A stretch of DNA of 64,000 bases, taken from Bathymodiolus brooksi. Its lineage: Eukaryota > Mollusca > Bivalvia > Mytilida > Modiolidae. The notes beneath the pieces are model-generated. The model was not told the DNA's origin, made no database searches, and worked only from the letters and a program-made list of their open reading frames with translations. The translations under genes and the position numbers were made by a program. Every line of letters begins with the position of its first letter. The first letter of the stretch is position 1. Positions 11,897 through 24,800 of this stretch are shown here, piece after piece. The DNA is taken from positions 27,578,353 to 27,642,352 of the forward strand of contig OY804589.1 of NCBI GenBank assembly GCA_963680875.1, given 5' to 3'.

Positions 11897-12817
11897 CGTG
11901 TGCAGTTGGAAGTAGATGATCCCAGAAGAATCTCGGTCCATCTTGCACCAATTCCACAACCTCCAACTCGGGATAATATTGTAGCATCTCAGAAATCCAG
12001 ATTTGAAGACCAAGACAAAACAATTTACTATATTGTCGCATAAAATAAATTTAGATTGTCACTCTTTGTTTTTCCTGGTCTAACAGAAGTTCTGCACATT
12101 TAGAGCGGAAAAGTACCCAAGTCAGGATAATGGGCATTACAAATTGTCCAATGCACAATAATGATAGCACTCAGTGTGTTGGTCTAGTTAGTACAAACCA
12201 GGACAACTTTTTAGGACCTCACAAGAAACATCTCTGCCAAGTTTGGTTAAATTCTGTTCGGCTGTTCTCAAGAAGAAGATGAAAATGTTGTTTCCCATAC
12301 GGTTTCAATGCAAACTTTGACCTTCGCTGGTGGCCATTTTGAATTTTCAAATGGCGCAAACAGTAACAACACATGTTAAAGACATTCATAAAAACATATA
12401 TACCAGATTTCAATTCAATCCCTTCAGCGGTTCTTGAGAAGAAGTTTCTTGAAAATCGACCAATCAGAATTTTCAAAGTCACATGGTGGCCATGTTTTTT
12501 GACGAATCTGCACAAAAGTATCGACTCTTGTGTAGGACCTCATAGAAAACATCTCTGCCAAGTATGGTTTTGAATTATATAAAAGACTGTCAGTCCATTT
12601 TAGAAGAAGTTGTCAGTGCTGATAGAACAAAAAATAATAATAAGATGGCAAAACTTTCAAATTAAATTTACAATTCCAACTGAACAACATGTGAAATTAA
12701 CAACTCATTAGGGTTGATTTATTTTTTATTTTTGGTGTTTTAACGCCACTTTCAGCAATATTTCACTTTATCATTAGGGTATATGGGATAAAATACAAAA
12801 TATTTCATGAACAAGTT

Positions 12818-15245
12818 TTAATTAAATCGTCTAGGAATGAAACCCTTGTATTGTCCATATAGATCAGGATACTTGTCCCTAATTTTCCAAGTACAACAGC
12901 TTGGGATCACACGTCTGACCCCAGCTCCAAGTCGGCCATGTGCCCAAATGGTATACTGGCGGTAGGCTGCATATCTATTGGATTTGTTGTAATCCTCGTC
13001 ATGGGGCATTACTACAAGTTCCTCTCGAAACATTCTAGCAACCCCCAACACTGCCTCATCAAGGACAATCCGATCAAAGTCCTGTAATAAAGACAAGATA
13101 TTGAGTAAAGACAGATGGTTATACATTCATCTAGAAAAATGAGCTCTATTTAAAAAAGAAATATAATTCATTATAAGTGAAATAGTTTGCACAAATTCAG
13201 TTTAGAGAAATAAAAAAAAGTCTTATTTTGGAAGGGAAAGATTTTCTCGTGGGACTTTCTTATGACCACAGTTTTATTTCGTTTTTTGTTGGTATATGGG
13301 AGAACCATTTTGGTCTTGCAATTTACCCCTCAAGCTATTCAATTTTAATTTTATATGTATATTTTTCCTAAAAAATTATTTTGATTCTGAATCTTGAAGA
13401 AAAAAATTTGGCTGGACAGGAGAAAAAAATATATTCCGACTTGACATTTTCACAGTATAATCATATACTGGCCATTTTCACAGTATAATCATATACAAAA
13501 TTTTTAAGAAAAAAAATTATTCCAGCACTTCGCCAATCTAATTAAAATTAGATCTACGCACTTGCTCCCTATTTTAGATCTAATTATACCCCCGCTCCCC
13601 GAAGGGGGAGGGGGATATACTGGCTTACCTCTGTCCACAGGGCCTTGTCACTATCCAGGTAAATATACTATCAATGTATAAACATATACAAGGGCGGACA
13701 TCTTTTTTTACCCCTGCTCGCTTCAAGTCGTGTTTGTTTTTTAAATTCCTTCTAATATATTCAAAACCCTGTTCGGTTCAACTCCCAAGACCTTATTCTT
13801 TTCAAAAAATATCATGACCCCCCCCCCCCCACTACCTCTTGTGAAGGCGCTGCAGTCGTTTTTGTCAGGAATTCGCCTGAGTAGAGAACAACATGGACCC
13901 AAAGTGAAAGTAACAGCGCCACCTATAAAAAAACGGAAGTTCAGAACTCTCGGGGTTTTACCATTCGATATTTGGTTTTCTCGCTAGTTATCGTGTTTCT
14001 AAGTAGTTTTTTTTTAGGTGGCGCTGTTACTTTCACTTTGGGTCCATGTTGTTCTCTACTCGGGCGAATTCCTGACAAAAACGACCGCTGCGCCTTCACA
14101 AGAGGTAGTCGAGGGGAGGTCATGATATTTTTTTAAAAGAATAAGGTCTTGGGAGTTGAACCAAACAGGGTTTTGAATATATTAGAAGGAATTTAAAAAA
14201 CAAACACGACTTGAAGCGAGCGGGGGTAAAAAAAGATGTCCGCCCTTGTATATGTTTATACATTGATAGTATATTTACCTGGATAGTGACAAGGCCCTGT
14301 GCTCTGTCCGTCCGTCCTTCCAAAATATTTTTCGTCACATTTTTCTCAGCAACTATTGATGGCAGAAATCTGATATTTGGTCACAAGCTTCACATAGGTA
14401 TGCCATATCGTGGGAAGCGTTTTTGGAACCATCAGATTCCTACTTCCTGTTTGCCGATTTAGTTGGTTTTTATCCACATTTTTCTCAACAACTATTGATG
14501 GCAGAAATCTGGTATTTGGTCACAAGCTTCATATAGGTACCCCATATCATGGGAAGTGGCAGGGGTATCATAAGTGAGCATTAGATCACAGTTCATCTTG
14601 TTTTAATTAGATTGGCACTTCGCCGGAAAATAAGAAAATATGATTTCTGTGGCATCTGAAAAAAACATTTCTACGGCGAAAAAACGTGACATAGCCCCCT
14701 TCAAGGTAAATGGTCAGTCCCATATCATTTTGCAGCAACTGTCTTGTGGGACTAGAAGTAAGGTCTCTTTTGTTTCTAATCCAGCCCAAATTTCTCTGAA
14801 ACATTCCAGTCAATTAACAAATAAAACAACACTGGCTACGTCATTCGTTTTCATCAGACATGTATTTCACTGTGTTCTACATGTATGTCTCTGTTTTCAT
14901 ATTGTCGGTAAAACTTGCTAAAGTAAATTAATTTAACACGTGTATCAAAATCTCGGGGAACAACTTCATAACTTATAAGAAGACAAAAACTAATTTAGTT
15001 ATTTTTAACGCCGGCAAAAATTTCCGATCGAAAATACGTAGTTGAGCATGTCCCCATGGGGTGCCTCCTGGCATGTTTTCAATGGTTATCGTGGAAATAT
15101 CGGCTGAATCTGTTAAGGCATGTAGTTTTCATCAAAGAAAATCTATTCCTGATACAGACATTATTTATTCTACGTCTTTTAGATACAATCGGTTCGCAAA
15201 TAGCTTTTTTCCTCAACTTTTATAGAAACTTACCTCAATACCCAT
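12818..15245 (-). CDS. Free-standing P2X7 C-terminal (ballast) domain protein, copy 1
   Basis: Minus strand: exon 1 is 15,245-15,234 (ATG GGT ATT GAG, donor GTAAGT), exon 2 is 13,081-12,818 (acceptor TTATTACAG, stop after RRFN). The spliced product has 91 residues. Landmarks are [16 protein letters not shown], the Cys pair in [14 protein letters not shown] and GQYKGF, matching the order of the cytoplasmic C-terminal domain of P2X7 receptors (SCC-x-W-x-IR, G-x-Y-x-GF). In P2X7 that domain binds zinc through cysteines and guanine nucleotide. There is no channel part: the protein starts four residues before the domain. Codon 2 is G here versus D in copies 2 and 3. The hAT-like insertion at 13,637-14,301 is within the intron. 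The role in the transposon is unknown. Confidence 0.8.
13637..14301. mobile_element. Palindromic hAT-like element, 665 bp, 8-bp target duplication
   Basis: Ends ACAGGGCCTTGTCACTATCC and, inverted, CACAGGGCCTTGTCACTATC. CTCTGTCC flanks both sides (13,629-13,636 and 14,302-14,309), while copies 2 and 3 show the uninterrupted ACCTCTGTC...GTCCGTCC. Arms are inverted copies nearly to the middle, including GAGTAGAGAACAACATGGAC and GGCGCTGTTACTTTCACTTT. There is no coding capacity. Confidence 0.85.
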
Positions 15246-15461
15246 GCTGCAGCATCCGGGCTACTGACATAAAAATAGATAAATAAATAGAGTTGGCCTC
15301 GCCCAGGTCAGTGCATAATTAATTAGCTTCCGGTAACGATGGTCAGCTTTTTTAGTCGAAAAAATAACGTTTCGGAGGGTATTCATCAATAATTCGGTGT
15401 TTAATCTTCATTTTATGAAGGTCAGTACGGAAATCGACAATAATTTTGGGTATGAAAAAAT

Positions 15462-16295
15462 GTATTATCAGATCAGAGTGTACATTTACGCATACATATT
15501 GCTGTGTAAGCAAACTTTCCAAATTTGGAGCGTACTTGTACGCTGTTGACGATAATACATCGTGTATATAAACAATACATTTTTGACTTTGAGAAATTCC
15601 CCGTAATTACTTCTCTTTATACTTTTCGAAAGAGAAAGTGTATACATCCGAGGGGTACCGAATGTTTGCCTTTCTAAGCATCGATGTCAAAAGAGATCTG
15701 ATTGGATGTTTAGGATAAATCATCCAATCGCGGTCAATATTACAAATAAATGCGGTTTGAAAGTGAATTTGGGAACACGTTGTTCGTTGAAAATGAGCAA
15801 GAACATGAATAAGCACGCTACGGAAAATTACATACTTTTTTAAAAGTTCCTGACAGTTTCATCTGTGTCTAGTGACAGTATAGTTAAGGGAATCATTGAT
15901 GACATTATCAACACGGCTGTGAAAACTGCCGAAGTCGACGAGCAAAAAACAAAATATTTACAACATTTTACATATCCAGAAATTGAGGGTACTTTCCTCA
16001 TAAATATTCATCATATTTAAATTAGATTTTGATCACGTGACTGCAGTTTCAAGCTTGATGGATCGTTTATTAGATTTGTCAAAAAATAGCCTATAGTACG
16101 GAAATTCAATGTGTCCGTCAATGATTCGAAAATTAAAAGTTATTGTTTATTTCCGCAAAGTTTTTCTTCTGTCAAAATTCAAATACTTATGTTTTGTAAC
16201 GATTTTAGACATGTTTTTGACATCGCGATCATGCAAAAATGATCATATTATATTTAATGTGGGAACCCCGAGTTTAGAAGCTAGAAATATAAGGC
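15462..16295. other. Sequence right of copy 1, one candidate exon
   Basis: The element homology stops at 15,461. The only feature seen is a possible exon at 15,857-16,020. The remainder is AT-rich and unassigned. Confidence 0.4.
15857..16020 (+). CDS. Candidate orphan terminal exon, unknown family
   Basis: Behind a plausible acceptor (TTCCTGACAG) an open frame of 54 codons reads SSDSIVKGIIDDIINTAVKT then AEVDEQKTKYLQHFTYPEIE and ends at TAA 16,018. The amphipathic, charge-balanced composition looks like coding sequence rather than chance in an AT-rich region. No upstream exon was linked and no family recognised. It may be a pseudogene fragment. Confidence 0.25.
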
Positions 16296-17151
16296 AGGGT
16301 TCGAAATTACCGTAGGACCGATAGCCCGAGGCTAGAAGAATTGCGTTCGGTCTAGGCCAAGTTGTTTTATCGTAAACCGTGTGTCTAGGTGATTTACGAC
16401 TATCAATTTCCGGAAATTGCGTTCCGCGAAGACATCGTTTTCTATCTTATGTAAAATCCTCGGTCATGTCGGCACTTGAAATAAACTACTCATGTCTCCT
16501 CTATATGTAAGAACTTATATGACTATGATCACGAGTTCCAGGTTACTTTTTCAATAACAAAATATGTGGAAATTCTTACCGGGAGTTTCAAAACCGAAGT
16601 CTAAACGGAAAGTTGACACCCGTAATAAGGCATACGATGCCACAAAAAGGAATACAATGGCTTCAAATGTACAAATGGCTATTTTGACGGAGAAAGTCAG
16701 CTGATGTCCTGTGACAGTCACAGTGACTGGTGTACAAAATTTGGGAAAGACGACCAAGACGGTAAATTTGTTAACGGCACCGATAATTTCAAAAAAGACA
16801 CCTTAGATTACTGGAGGAGGAGGAGGAATTAGAGTATTCAGAGATGTAGTCAGATTATGAACTGGAACCTGAGGACAAATACAAATTCAGAATAAAACAA
16901 ACTTATTTAAATATTTGCCTTTTATTAACGTTCTTCAATCTTTGAAACCAAAAAAAAAATCACTTTTTTGACACAATTTTTGCACATCTCTTACATTCAA
17001 AACATACTCAGAATGCAGGATTTTGCATGTAATTATTAAAAATGTTCAAGGGCGGCATGCCCCCAAACCCCCCTAGTAGAAGCTCACCGCAAATACAGGT
17101 CTAGACATTTTCCTTCAGGGCTAGAATAGATTAAATCAGTCTAGCCCTGCA
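16296..17151 (+). mobile_element. hAT-like remnant (CAGGGTTCGAAATTA ... TAGCCCTG)
   Basis: Starts CAGGGTTCGAAATTACCGTA and ends near CTAGCCCTG, whose complement CAGGGCTAG also begins CAGGG. The interior holds a zinc-finger coding remnant of the kind carried by hAT-related genes. No 8-bp target duplication could be found, so the right boundary is approximate. Confidence 0.45.
16564..16836 (+). pseudogene. ZNF862/hAT-type zinc-finger protein remnant, frameshifted
   Basis: One frame from 16,564 reads MWKFLPG then KSKRKVDTRNKAYDATKRN. After a frame change the + strand reads SDWCTKFGKDDQDGKF then VNGTDNFKKDTLDYW, ending RRRRN and TAG at 16,829-16,831. The sequence D-W-C-x-K-F, the charged spacer, F-V-x-G-T-x-N-F-x-x-D-T-L matches the N-terminal zinc-finger region of ZNF862-like, hAT-derived proteins; the second Cys and the final His are missing or mutated. 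A further acidic frame (LEEEEELEYSEM, stop, SDYELEPEDKYKF) follows at 16,812-16,890. Broken, with no downstream dimerisation domain. Confidence 0.55.
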
Positions 17152-17781
17152 GTCTAGACATCAATTCCCATTAAATTCTATACCTGTAAGGTTAGTTAAT
17201 ATAATTACATATATTATTGAGGAATCTAAATTAATTTCAGAAAATATGTCGCCAAATGTCATTCATTGTTAAATTTTGTGTCACACGCCACCAGTTTCAT
17301 GTATTTCAGCCATTTTTACATAGACTCTTAAGGCCAAACAAGGGTTCGTCGCCTCGGATTTTCATTTAGTCCAGGAACCTCGAATATTTAATTGTTTTCA
17401 TTAATTTTTATTTCATTTAATTCAGCTTGATTCAATGTATCATTTTCAAGTTCAGAAAATGACACACATGCAATTGTGAATGACATCGTCTATATAGATC
17501 ATATGAAAATTGCAGACGTCCCGGCGTCGCCATCTTACATATGCAAATGAGCAAAGTACCCATCATTTCTGGCTATGTATTAATAAACATGACACAATCG
17601 TGTCAAATTAAACAGAGATATACATTTCACTTGCATCCTGTGTTTATTGAATAACACTTGTGTCCAACATAATTTTAAAAGTGTACATGTAAGCAATCTT
17701 TTCTGAAGTAGAGAGACAGAGTTCAACAGTGCAAAGGAAATATGCAAATACGCATAGAGGGTAATTACCCTTTGGAGTTGA
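17152..17781. other. Non-coding stretch before the 120-bp array
   Basis: No gene or repeat boundary recognised. AT-rich with scattered short repeats. Confidence 0.4.
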
Positions 17782-18594
17782 AAATTATCTGGAGCTCTGG
17801 TAATAAACGCGAAACAATGTTAGAGACTATATTTAAATAACCTGTTCAACAATTACAAATATTACATAAATAAGTTGTTCCTTGTACTATTTTTAGACAA
17901 CAAATTATCTGGAGCTCTGGTAATAAACGCGAAACAATGTTAGAGACTATATTTAAATAACCTGTTCAACAATTACAAATATTACATAAATAAGTTGCTC
18001 CTTGTACTATTTTTAGACAACAAATTATCTGGAGCTCTGGTAATAAACGCGAAACAATGTTAGAGACTATATTTAAATAACCTGTTCAACAATTACAAAT
18101 ATTACATAAATAAGTTGTTCCTTGTACTATTTTTAGACAACAAATTATCTGGAGCTCTGGTAATAAACGCGAAACAATGTTAGAGACTATATTTAAATAA
18201 CCTGTTCAACAATTACAAATATTACATAAATAAGTTGTTCCTTGTACTATTTTTAGACAACAAATTATCTGGAGCTCTGGTAATAAACGCGAAACAATGT
18301 TAGAGACTATATTTAAATAACCTGTTCAACAATTACAAATATTACATAAATAAGTTGCTCCTTGTACTATTTTTAGACAACAAATTATCTGGAGCTCTGG
18401 TAATAAACGCGAAACAATGTTAGAGACTATATTTAAATAACCTGTTCAACAATTACAAATATTACATAAATAAGTTGTTCCTTGTACTATTTTTAGACAA
18501 CAAATTATCTGGAGCTCTGGTAATAAACGCGAAACAATGTTAGAGACTATATTTAAATAACCTGTTCAACAATTACAAATATTACATAAATAAG
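17782..18594 (+). repeat. 120-bp tandem array, 6.8 copies, with a 3-unit higher order
   Basis: Exactly 120-bp periodicity from AAATTATCTGGAGCTCTGGT; units start at 17,782, 17,902, 18,022, 18,142, 18,262, 18,382 and 18,502, the last cut at AAATAAG (18,594). Units are otherwise identical but differ at one base (TTGTTCC or TTGCTCC) in the order T, C, T, T, C, T, so the array looks like two copies of a 360-bp trimer. It ends ~200 bp upstream of the start codon of the Ig gene. Confidence 0.95.
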
Positions 18595-18790
18595 CGCGTA
18601 TTGAGTAATATAAACCCCAGATAAAGGCTGGGATCTGTTCCGTAAATTTGACTGGTTAGAATCTAGTGCGCTTCCCTTATTTTGTTGCCAATGGAAAAGT
18701 CGGTCACATTCACCGTCGCATGTACTAATGAGATTATGTTAGAATTAAAATTAGTAGAGGAGAAAACAGCTGAATAGTGTGGAAGAAAAT

Positions 18791-18857
18791 ATGTTTCTTA
18801 ATCCAATTTTTTGTTTTATCATTATAATGTCAGGCTATCAATCATCAGCAGGTCCAG
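18791..18857 (+). CDS. Ig receptor exon 1: signal peptide
   Basis: ATG at 18,791 opens [20 protein letters not shown], a hydrophobic signal peptide with likely cleavage after SSA, ending in phase 1 at CCAG|GTATG. A CCAAT box sits about 100 bp upstream. Confidence 0.7.
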
Positions 18858-21800
18858 GTATGTTATAGAGATAAAAGTTTACGGCTGTAAAGTAGAAATA
18901 GAATAAATATGAAATACGAAATATTTTATTAAAGAAAGCTCAATAATGAATATTTGTCAATGACAGCATAGACACAACAAAGAATAAATTTTCACAACAA
19001 TCGATACAATTACAATTTATAATGTGTTCCAAGGGGAGTAACTCTAATATATTTAAGTACAAATTGTATATGCCAATAAGATCAGAAAATATCCTGACAT
19101 GAAAATAGGAGGAAGCAACTATACTCCATACAGCGGGACGTAAAGAGGAGAGGAAAGAGAGTGACTCTTGTACGGGATCGTTTGTATATAAATAACGAAC
19201 TATATATCGTACCGGAGGAAAACTATATTAATGAGATGGAAGATGACTTTATACCATATCGATACACTAATCGTGCCGATCGTAGACCACCAAAACGACA
19301 GAGGCGAAGTTCATCGACACCGACGAAATACTAGGGGTGCCGTGGGGCGCATGACAATGACAATTCACTTTCTGATTTAACTGTTTGTTTTCCTGTAAAT
19401 AGTAACAGTAATTTTGTTAACACTTCTCGTGAACATACATGCAACGCGGGTATTAATGCAATATTTATTTGTGATGATACTTTTAATGATTTTTGTTTGT
19501 TTGAAAATGATACTTCATTTGACTTTAAAAACTTTGGTAGCAATAATTTCATCAGACTAGAAATTGATGAAATTGCAGATTTCGATATTAACCTAGATTT
19601 CTTAAATGATATCAGTTTTAGTGAACATGATGCAAATTGCACAAATTTAGTTAACTCAACCTTCATCAAAATTATTGATCAATTTTCTGAAACAAACGTA
19701 GAAGCTATTGTCAACGGTACCGATGTCGACAATAGTAACGAATATGAGCCAAATCAAAATCTATCTAATTCAAATAGTGAAGAAAATTTGCTATATTATA
19801 ATGACACGTCTGTAAATAGTAATCATGTTGTTGTTGATGTAAATAAATCTATTGTTTGTAATGAAATTGAAACTAGTGTCGGAAATGTAAACTTTAAATA
19901 TGACTTTAACATGCTTAATATTCTCACAGGTACTTGTGGACAGGACCCTCCCCCCTTTTTCTTGAACATCGATTTTTTTTTCATGTAAACAACATTTTGC
20001 AACTCTCTATGTATCACTGGAGGACATATGTACAATAAATACAAGCAAACAGTAGTTTCTATCCATACCGGGTTTCTGACATGTATATAAGAGAGAATGT
20101 AAGTCACTCTTCTTTGTCTACATTGGGGTACCTGTTGTGCATTCATCTTAAATTTAGTGAATAAAAAAGGCCTACCTGTCTGGAAATTGGCTTATTCCTT
20201 CTCTGTATATATTATTCTCCCTGAAAACATACATTAATATTTATTTACAGCAGCTGACAACTCTCCATGGAACATTTTCCACTCGCGATTTGCGATATTC
20301 AGACGACATTTTTGAAAACTCGAATTAAAGCTACGGAAGTGTCGCTATTAGGGACATCTGCTGGTCATTTGAAATATTGACGATACGGTAAATATCGAGA
20401 CTTCCGGTTAAGATTAAATTTTGCGCCAAAAAATTCCAGAACTTTTTACCCGGAACTCTCGCGTTTTACCGTATCGTCAATATTTTAAATGACCAGCAGA
20501 TGTCCTAATATCGACACTTCCGTGGTTAAAAAGTTTCGACAGGCAACTAGTAATAGTAATGCCCCTATAGTTATTAGGCCTAGTGGGTTCAACACTTTTC
20601 AAAATAGGAAAAATATAACCAGTGGACCAATTTCTTGTGTAAATACCTGAATCAAGGACTTGAATCAAATATACCAGTTTTTGTTACCAAGCTTCTCCCT
20701 GCAATCAAGAATGGGAAATAAATAACTCAACTTTGAAAAATACCCATAATGTATTAAAGTGTTTCCAGTTAAATATAAATGAAGCTTTACAGAAAATGAC
20801 AGACCCATACATTGTTTTTATTTGTTGTAAGTGGCCAGGTTTTACTCTTATTTCGTTTTTTTTAAAACAAAATAAGATAAATAAATAAAATAACTAAAAG
20901 AGTGTTGGAAGAAATATATTTGTTGTATAAGTAACACATACCATATGAATTTTGAGTGTGTTTGGGCACATTTGTATTTGTTGGAAGCGGCCTTGTTGGT
21001 GTATCGATGTTTATAATAGTTAAAAAATTGATCATTTTGATTACTCTTTTGACAAATTTATGAAATATAGAACCTTCAACTAATACAATAAATACGATGT
21101 TATGGTGTATTTGGGTATATTTGGGTGTATTTGGGTAAAAAGTCGCACCCTGTTTGTAATCATGAAAATGGGAATATCATAATTCAATTCTTATTGACTT
21201 AATTTATTCTATATTGGTTCTGTTATAGATTCAGGCTCAGTGGGCTGAGCCTCTAGTTTACGAATTGGTCCCATTCAACGTATGGGAGCAGCGCTCGGAG
21301 TGATTCACACCGGGCGGTTTTTTGTCCTAATTCCGTTGTAAGGGGTTGGAAAAATTAACGGGGGTGAAAGATAAATATATTTAGGTAAACCTTGAGGTGC
21401 TAAGTAAACGCTGCATCAATCCATAGTAGACTTATATCCATCTGAAAATTTGAATGCATGAAATCTTCTTTCTGTCCGACATTTTGTTAACAAGTTGCTA
21501 TTTCACGTGCACTTGCCTCGTTTTGGATATATCCTTATTTGGATCAATCGTAGTAAAACATCATAGTAACGTTTTACATATTTGGCATTCAGATCCATAT
21601 ATGCATAGGCTCCGGCCATCACGAGAGTATACGTAAGGTGCCATGGCGGACAACAAACAATTTTCGAATACTAAATCGATCGTGAAGGTAGAAACAGGTA
21701 TTGTAACACTTATTTCGTATCGCCATTACTTAAAAATTGTAGGGAATAATAAGTTATGACCAGATATGCAAAAAGAAAGTTGAAATATTCACTTAACGAA

Positions 21801-24800
21801 AATTTTAATTTGCTCCCATACGTTGAATGGGACCGATTCGTAACCCTAACTGGAGCACAAGCGGAATGAGGGTTACGTAATCGTATCTACACCTCGCCAT
21901 GAACGGCATTCGAACTCATAGCAATATATGTATTGGCCTGTCTTACGCAGAGACCGAGATTCTAAGACGAGACTAATACAGAAACAGCTACTTAATGTAT
22001 GTGTTTTATTAAATATTCTGATTCATATGGTTTAATATTTTTCAAAAAGTGGGAATATACAAGTGTATTTGTCAGATTATCATAAAAGTGAACAGCCATA
22101 GAAAAAAAACCAATTAAATTTGATTGGATGCTTCTCCATATATAGGAATCGATCAATTAGAGAGACCATCCAACATTATACTTAGACATAATAAGGTTCA
22201 GTGCTTTTATTGCTGTTCTACATTTCATAGTCACAGTAGGATGCTCTATAACGAGCATAGCTTAACAAATACCATTACCAATGCTTACTATATAGCATAC
22301 ATAAATATATATTTATGCACAAATCAAACACAATTTTTATCAATCTTTCAAATATCTTGAACTGAGTGAATGGAGGCAAAATCGACACATCGAACACATA
22401 TATATGGCCGCTTACTTTCCTGGCTTGGTACAGGTACTTCAATAAAAAGTGACGGGGCTAGACTAGTTTTATGATCCCAAACCCTCCCCTCTTAGTGGAA
22501 TGATGGGGTCATGCAATTGTTTGCAGTTGTGAGTAAAATGCCAACCCTCACATATAACAGGGCTAACAACTTTATTATAAAGAAAGCTATAATCTTGAAC
22601 ATTATACATAATATATTTAAAAACTGTAATAATTCTTTATTGTTCTCTAATTGTAGTTTCCTTGATTGTACAAGATGAAATGATTGTATTTGGTTCAACG
22701 ATTCACCTACTTTGTACGCTTGACGATTCACTCGACCTCACCAATGGTAGAAGTCGGCAATGGTCTGGTGGCAGTGAGAACAAAGTTTTAAGCTTCAATG
22801 GCTTCCCTTCAGATCCAAATAAATATGAAGAGCATGCCATCTCTACAAGGCAATTTCGTCTAAAGATATTCAACACCAGTGAAGCAGATGTAAATTGTTA
22901 CTACAAATGTGTGTATGGTTTCAAATTTGATGAGAAAATGTTAGATTTAAATACCATGAAATATCAGTGTAAGTACAAATGAAGTTGATTTAATCTAATT
23001 TAAACTAACTAATTTAGTGAACTGCATCGGTGGTGTCATGGTTACCGTGCTTGCCTTGAGTGTGGTAGATCGTGGGTTCGAGCCCTTGTCGGGTCAAACA
23101 AAGACTATAACATTTGTATTTGTTGCTTCTCTGCTAAGCACAGAGCAGTAAGGAGAAAGAGCATAGACGAGTTGGTTAGGAATCAGGATAATGTGTCCTA
23201 GTGGGGAGAAATGTCTATCAGCGGAGTGTTGTTTCAGTGAGCTAGTACTATAAAAATCCGACGAAGCGTATTCGTCTAGTACAAAGTGGACCCCGCCATT
23301 GACTTATTCAAAATTAACTTGTTTTCGCCATGATATAAATGAAAAAATACTTACTTACAACGCGTTCATGACAAAAAACCTTCATAAGGTAGACTGAAAA
23401 TCAAAAGTATGGAAACTCAAAAAAGTTTATTTCGGTTATTTTAAAATAAATTACAACAAAATGAAATATAAAGTTGCATTTATCAACATTTGACAAAACT
23501 TCAATCCAAGTTTAATGAAAATACACTAGGCGTTAATATTCCATGTTTATAATAATTAATGTGAAATATTGTGAAATCATTATTAATCGTGGGGTAGTAC
23601 CGTACTATTTTTCACTTAAACAACGAAAATAAAAATCCAACGAAATGTAATTGTCCTATTGATTGTTGGCTATAATATTGTTTAAAACCACGAATTCAAG
23701 AACCCAGGGATAAATGCATTTTGTAGAAACTACAAATATTTGTGCCAGCGAATAGAAGTACTTTCACAATATTTAAAATCCACCTGTGATGTAAATCTAT
23801 TGTCTAAACTCTCCATTATTTTTAAGGATTGGAGAGTTATGAACAATGTGGACAGGGGCGGAGCTAGATTTTAAAGGTCAAAAACCTCAACCTGTTTAAA
23901 ATTGCAAAAGTGAATAACAAACAATTTATTTAAAATTTTTTGTTACAAGATTAATAATTAATAAAATTAATAAAGTACAATGGGTGGATTTTAAGTTGGA
24001 GAATGTCCTCGTATCTCTCCATTCCTTAAAAACAATGGGCCTCCTATACTTATATTACTGTTATTCACCAACCTCGTTTAACTTAATGTGCAGTGTGGAG
24101 GAAGTTTGTCAGTTACTTGACCGACAATGGAGGACGTTTGTCAGTTACTTAACCGACAATGGAGGAAGCTTCTCAGTTACTTGTCAGACAATGGAGGGAT
24201 TTTTTCAGTTACTTGACCGACAATGGAGGAAGTTTGTCAGTTACTTGTCCGACAATAGAGGAAGTTTGTCAGTTACTTGTCCGACAATGGAGGAAGTTTG
24301 TCAGTTACTTGACCGACAATGGAGGAAGTTTGTCAGTTACTTGTCAGATAATGGAGGAAGTTTGTCAGTTACTTGTCCGACAACGGAGGAAGTTTCTCAG
24401 TTACTTGTCAGATAATGGAGGGATTTTTGTTTTCTCCTTTTTTTTCACTGTTTTTCTGTTCTCTTTTACATGTGTAATTGTTACTGGTATACTTTCATTA
24501 ATGTGCATGCTCTTTTTCATATGTATATGTGTAATATTTGTTATGTAATTCCAATGAGAAGACTTCATAAGTTAGGTAAAACTTGTGTCTTATCCTTTTT
24601 GTTTCTATGAGCAAATAAAATTGTTATAAACTAAACTAAAAACCGACAACTAATTAATGAAATAATCATTAAGAACCAAAGGATCAGAATTTCGAAGCTA
24701 CGGTAAATTCATATTCAGAAGATTAAATAAAGTGGTTGATGCGACATAACTAAAGGAATAATCTCTGTTTATATGTATTAGGTCTTTCAATGAACTGCAC

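Larger units (their letters stand above)
7981..15461 (+). mobile_element. Copy 1 of the ~7-kb Kolobok-like element, truncated at both ends
   Basis: The sequence from TGTCATTTGAACTGCTTTTT onward matches 35,411-40,610 (direct) and 45,886-40,850 (inverted) base for base over kilobases. The left end is lost at the junction with the 6,947-7,980 foldback element. The right end stops inside the terminal repeat (GGGTATGAAAAAA, 15,461), so neither AGGGATATTG terminus remains. Three insertions found here are missing from copies 2 and 3: a Harbinger-type MITE (8,934-9,154), a hAT element (9,343-10,822) and a palindromic hAT-like element (13,637-14,301). Both internal genes keep their exons. Confidence 0.9.

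Noticed and set aside
12219..12515. 98-codon minus-strand frame in copy 1 (MCRFVKKHGHHVT...)
   Set aside because: Its words belong to a dispersed repeat (AAATGGCCACCA type) and the frame is not kept in copy 3, which has a deletion there.
17782..18594. CRISPR-like regular repeats
   Set aside because: The 120-bp units are contiguous with no unique spacers, and the DNA is eukaryotic.
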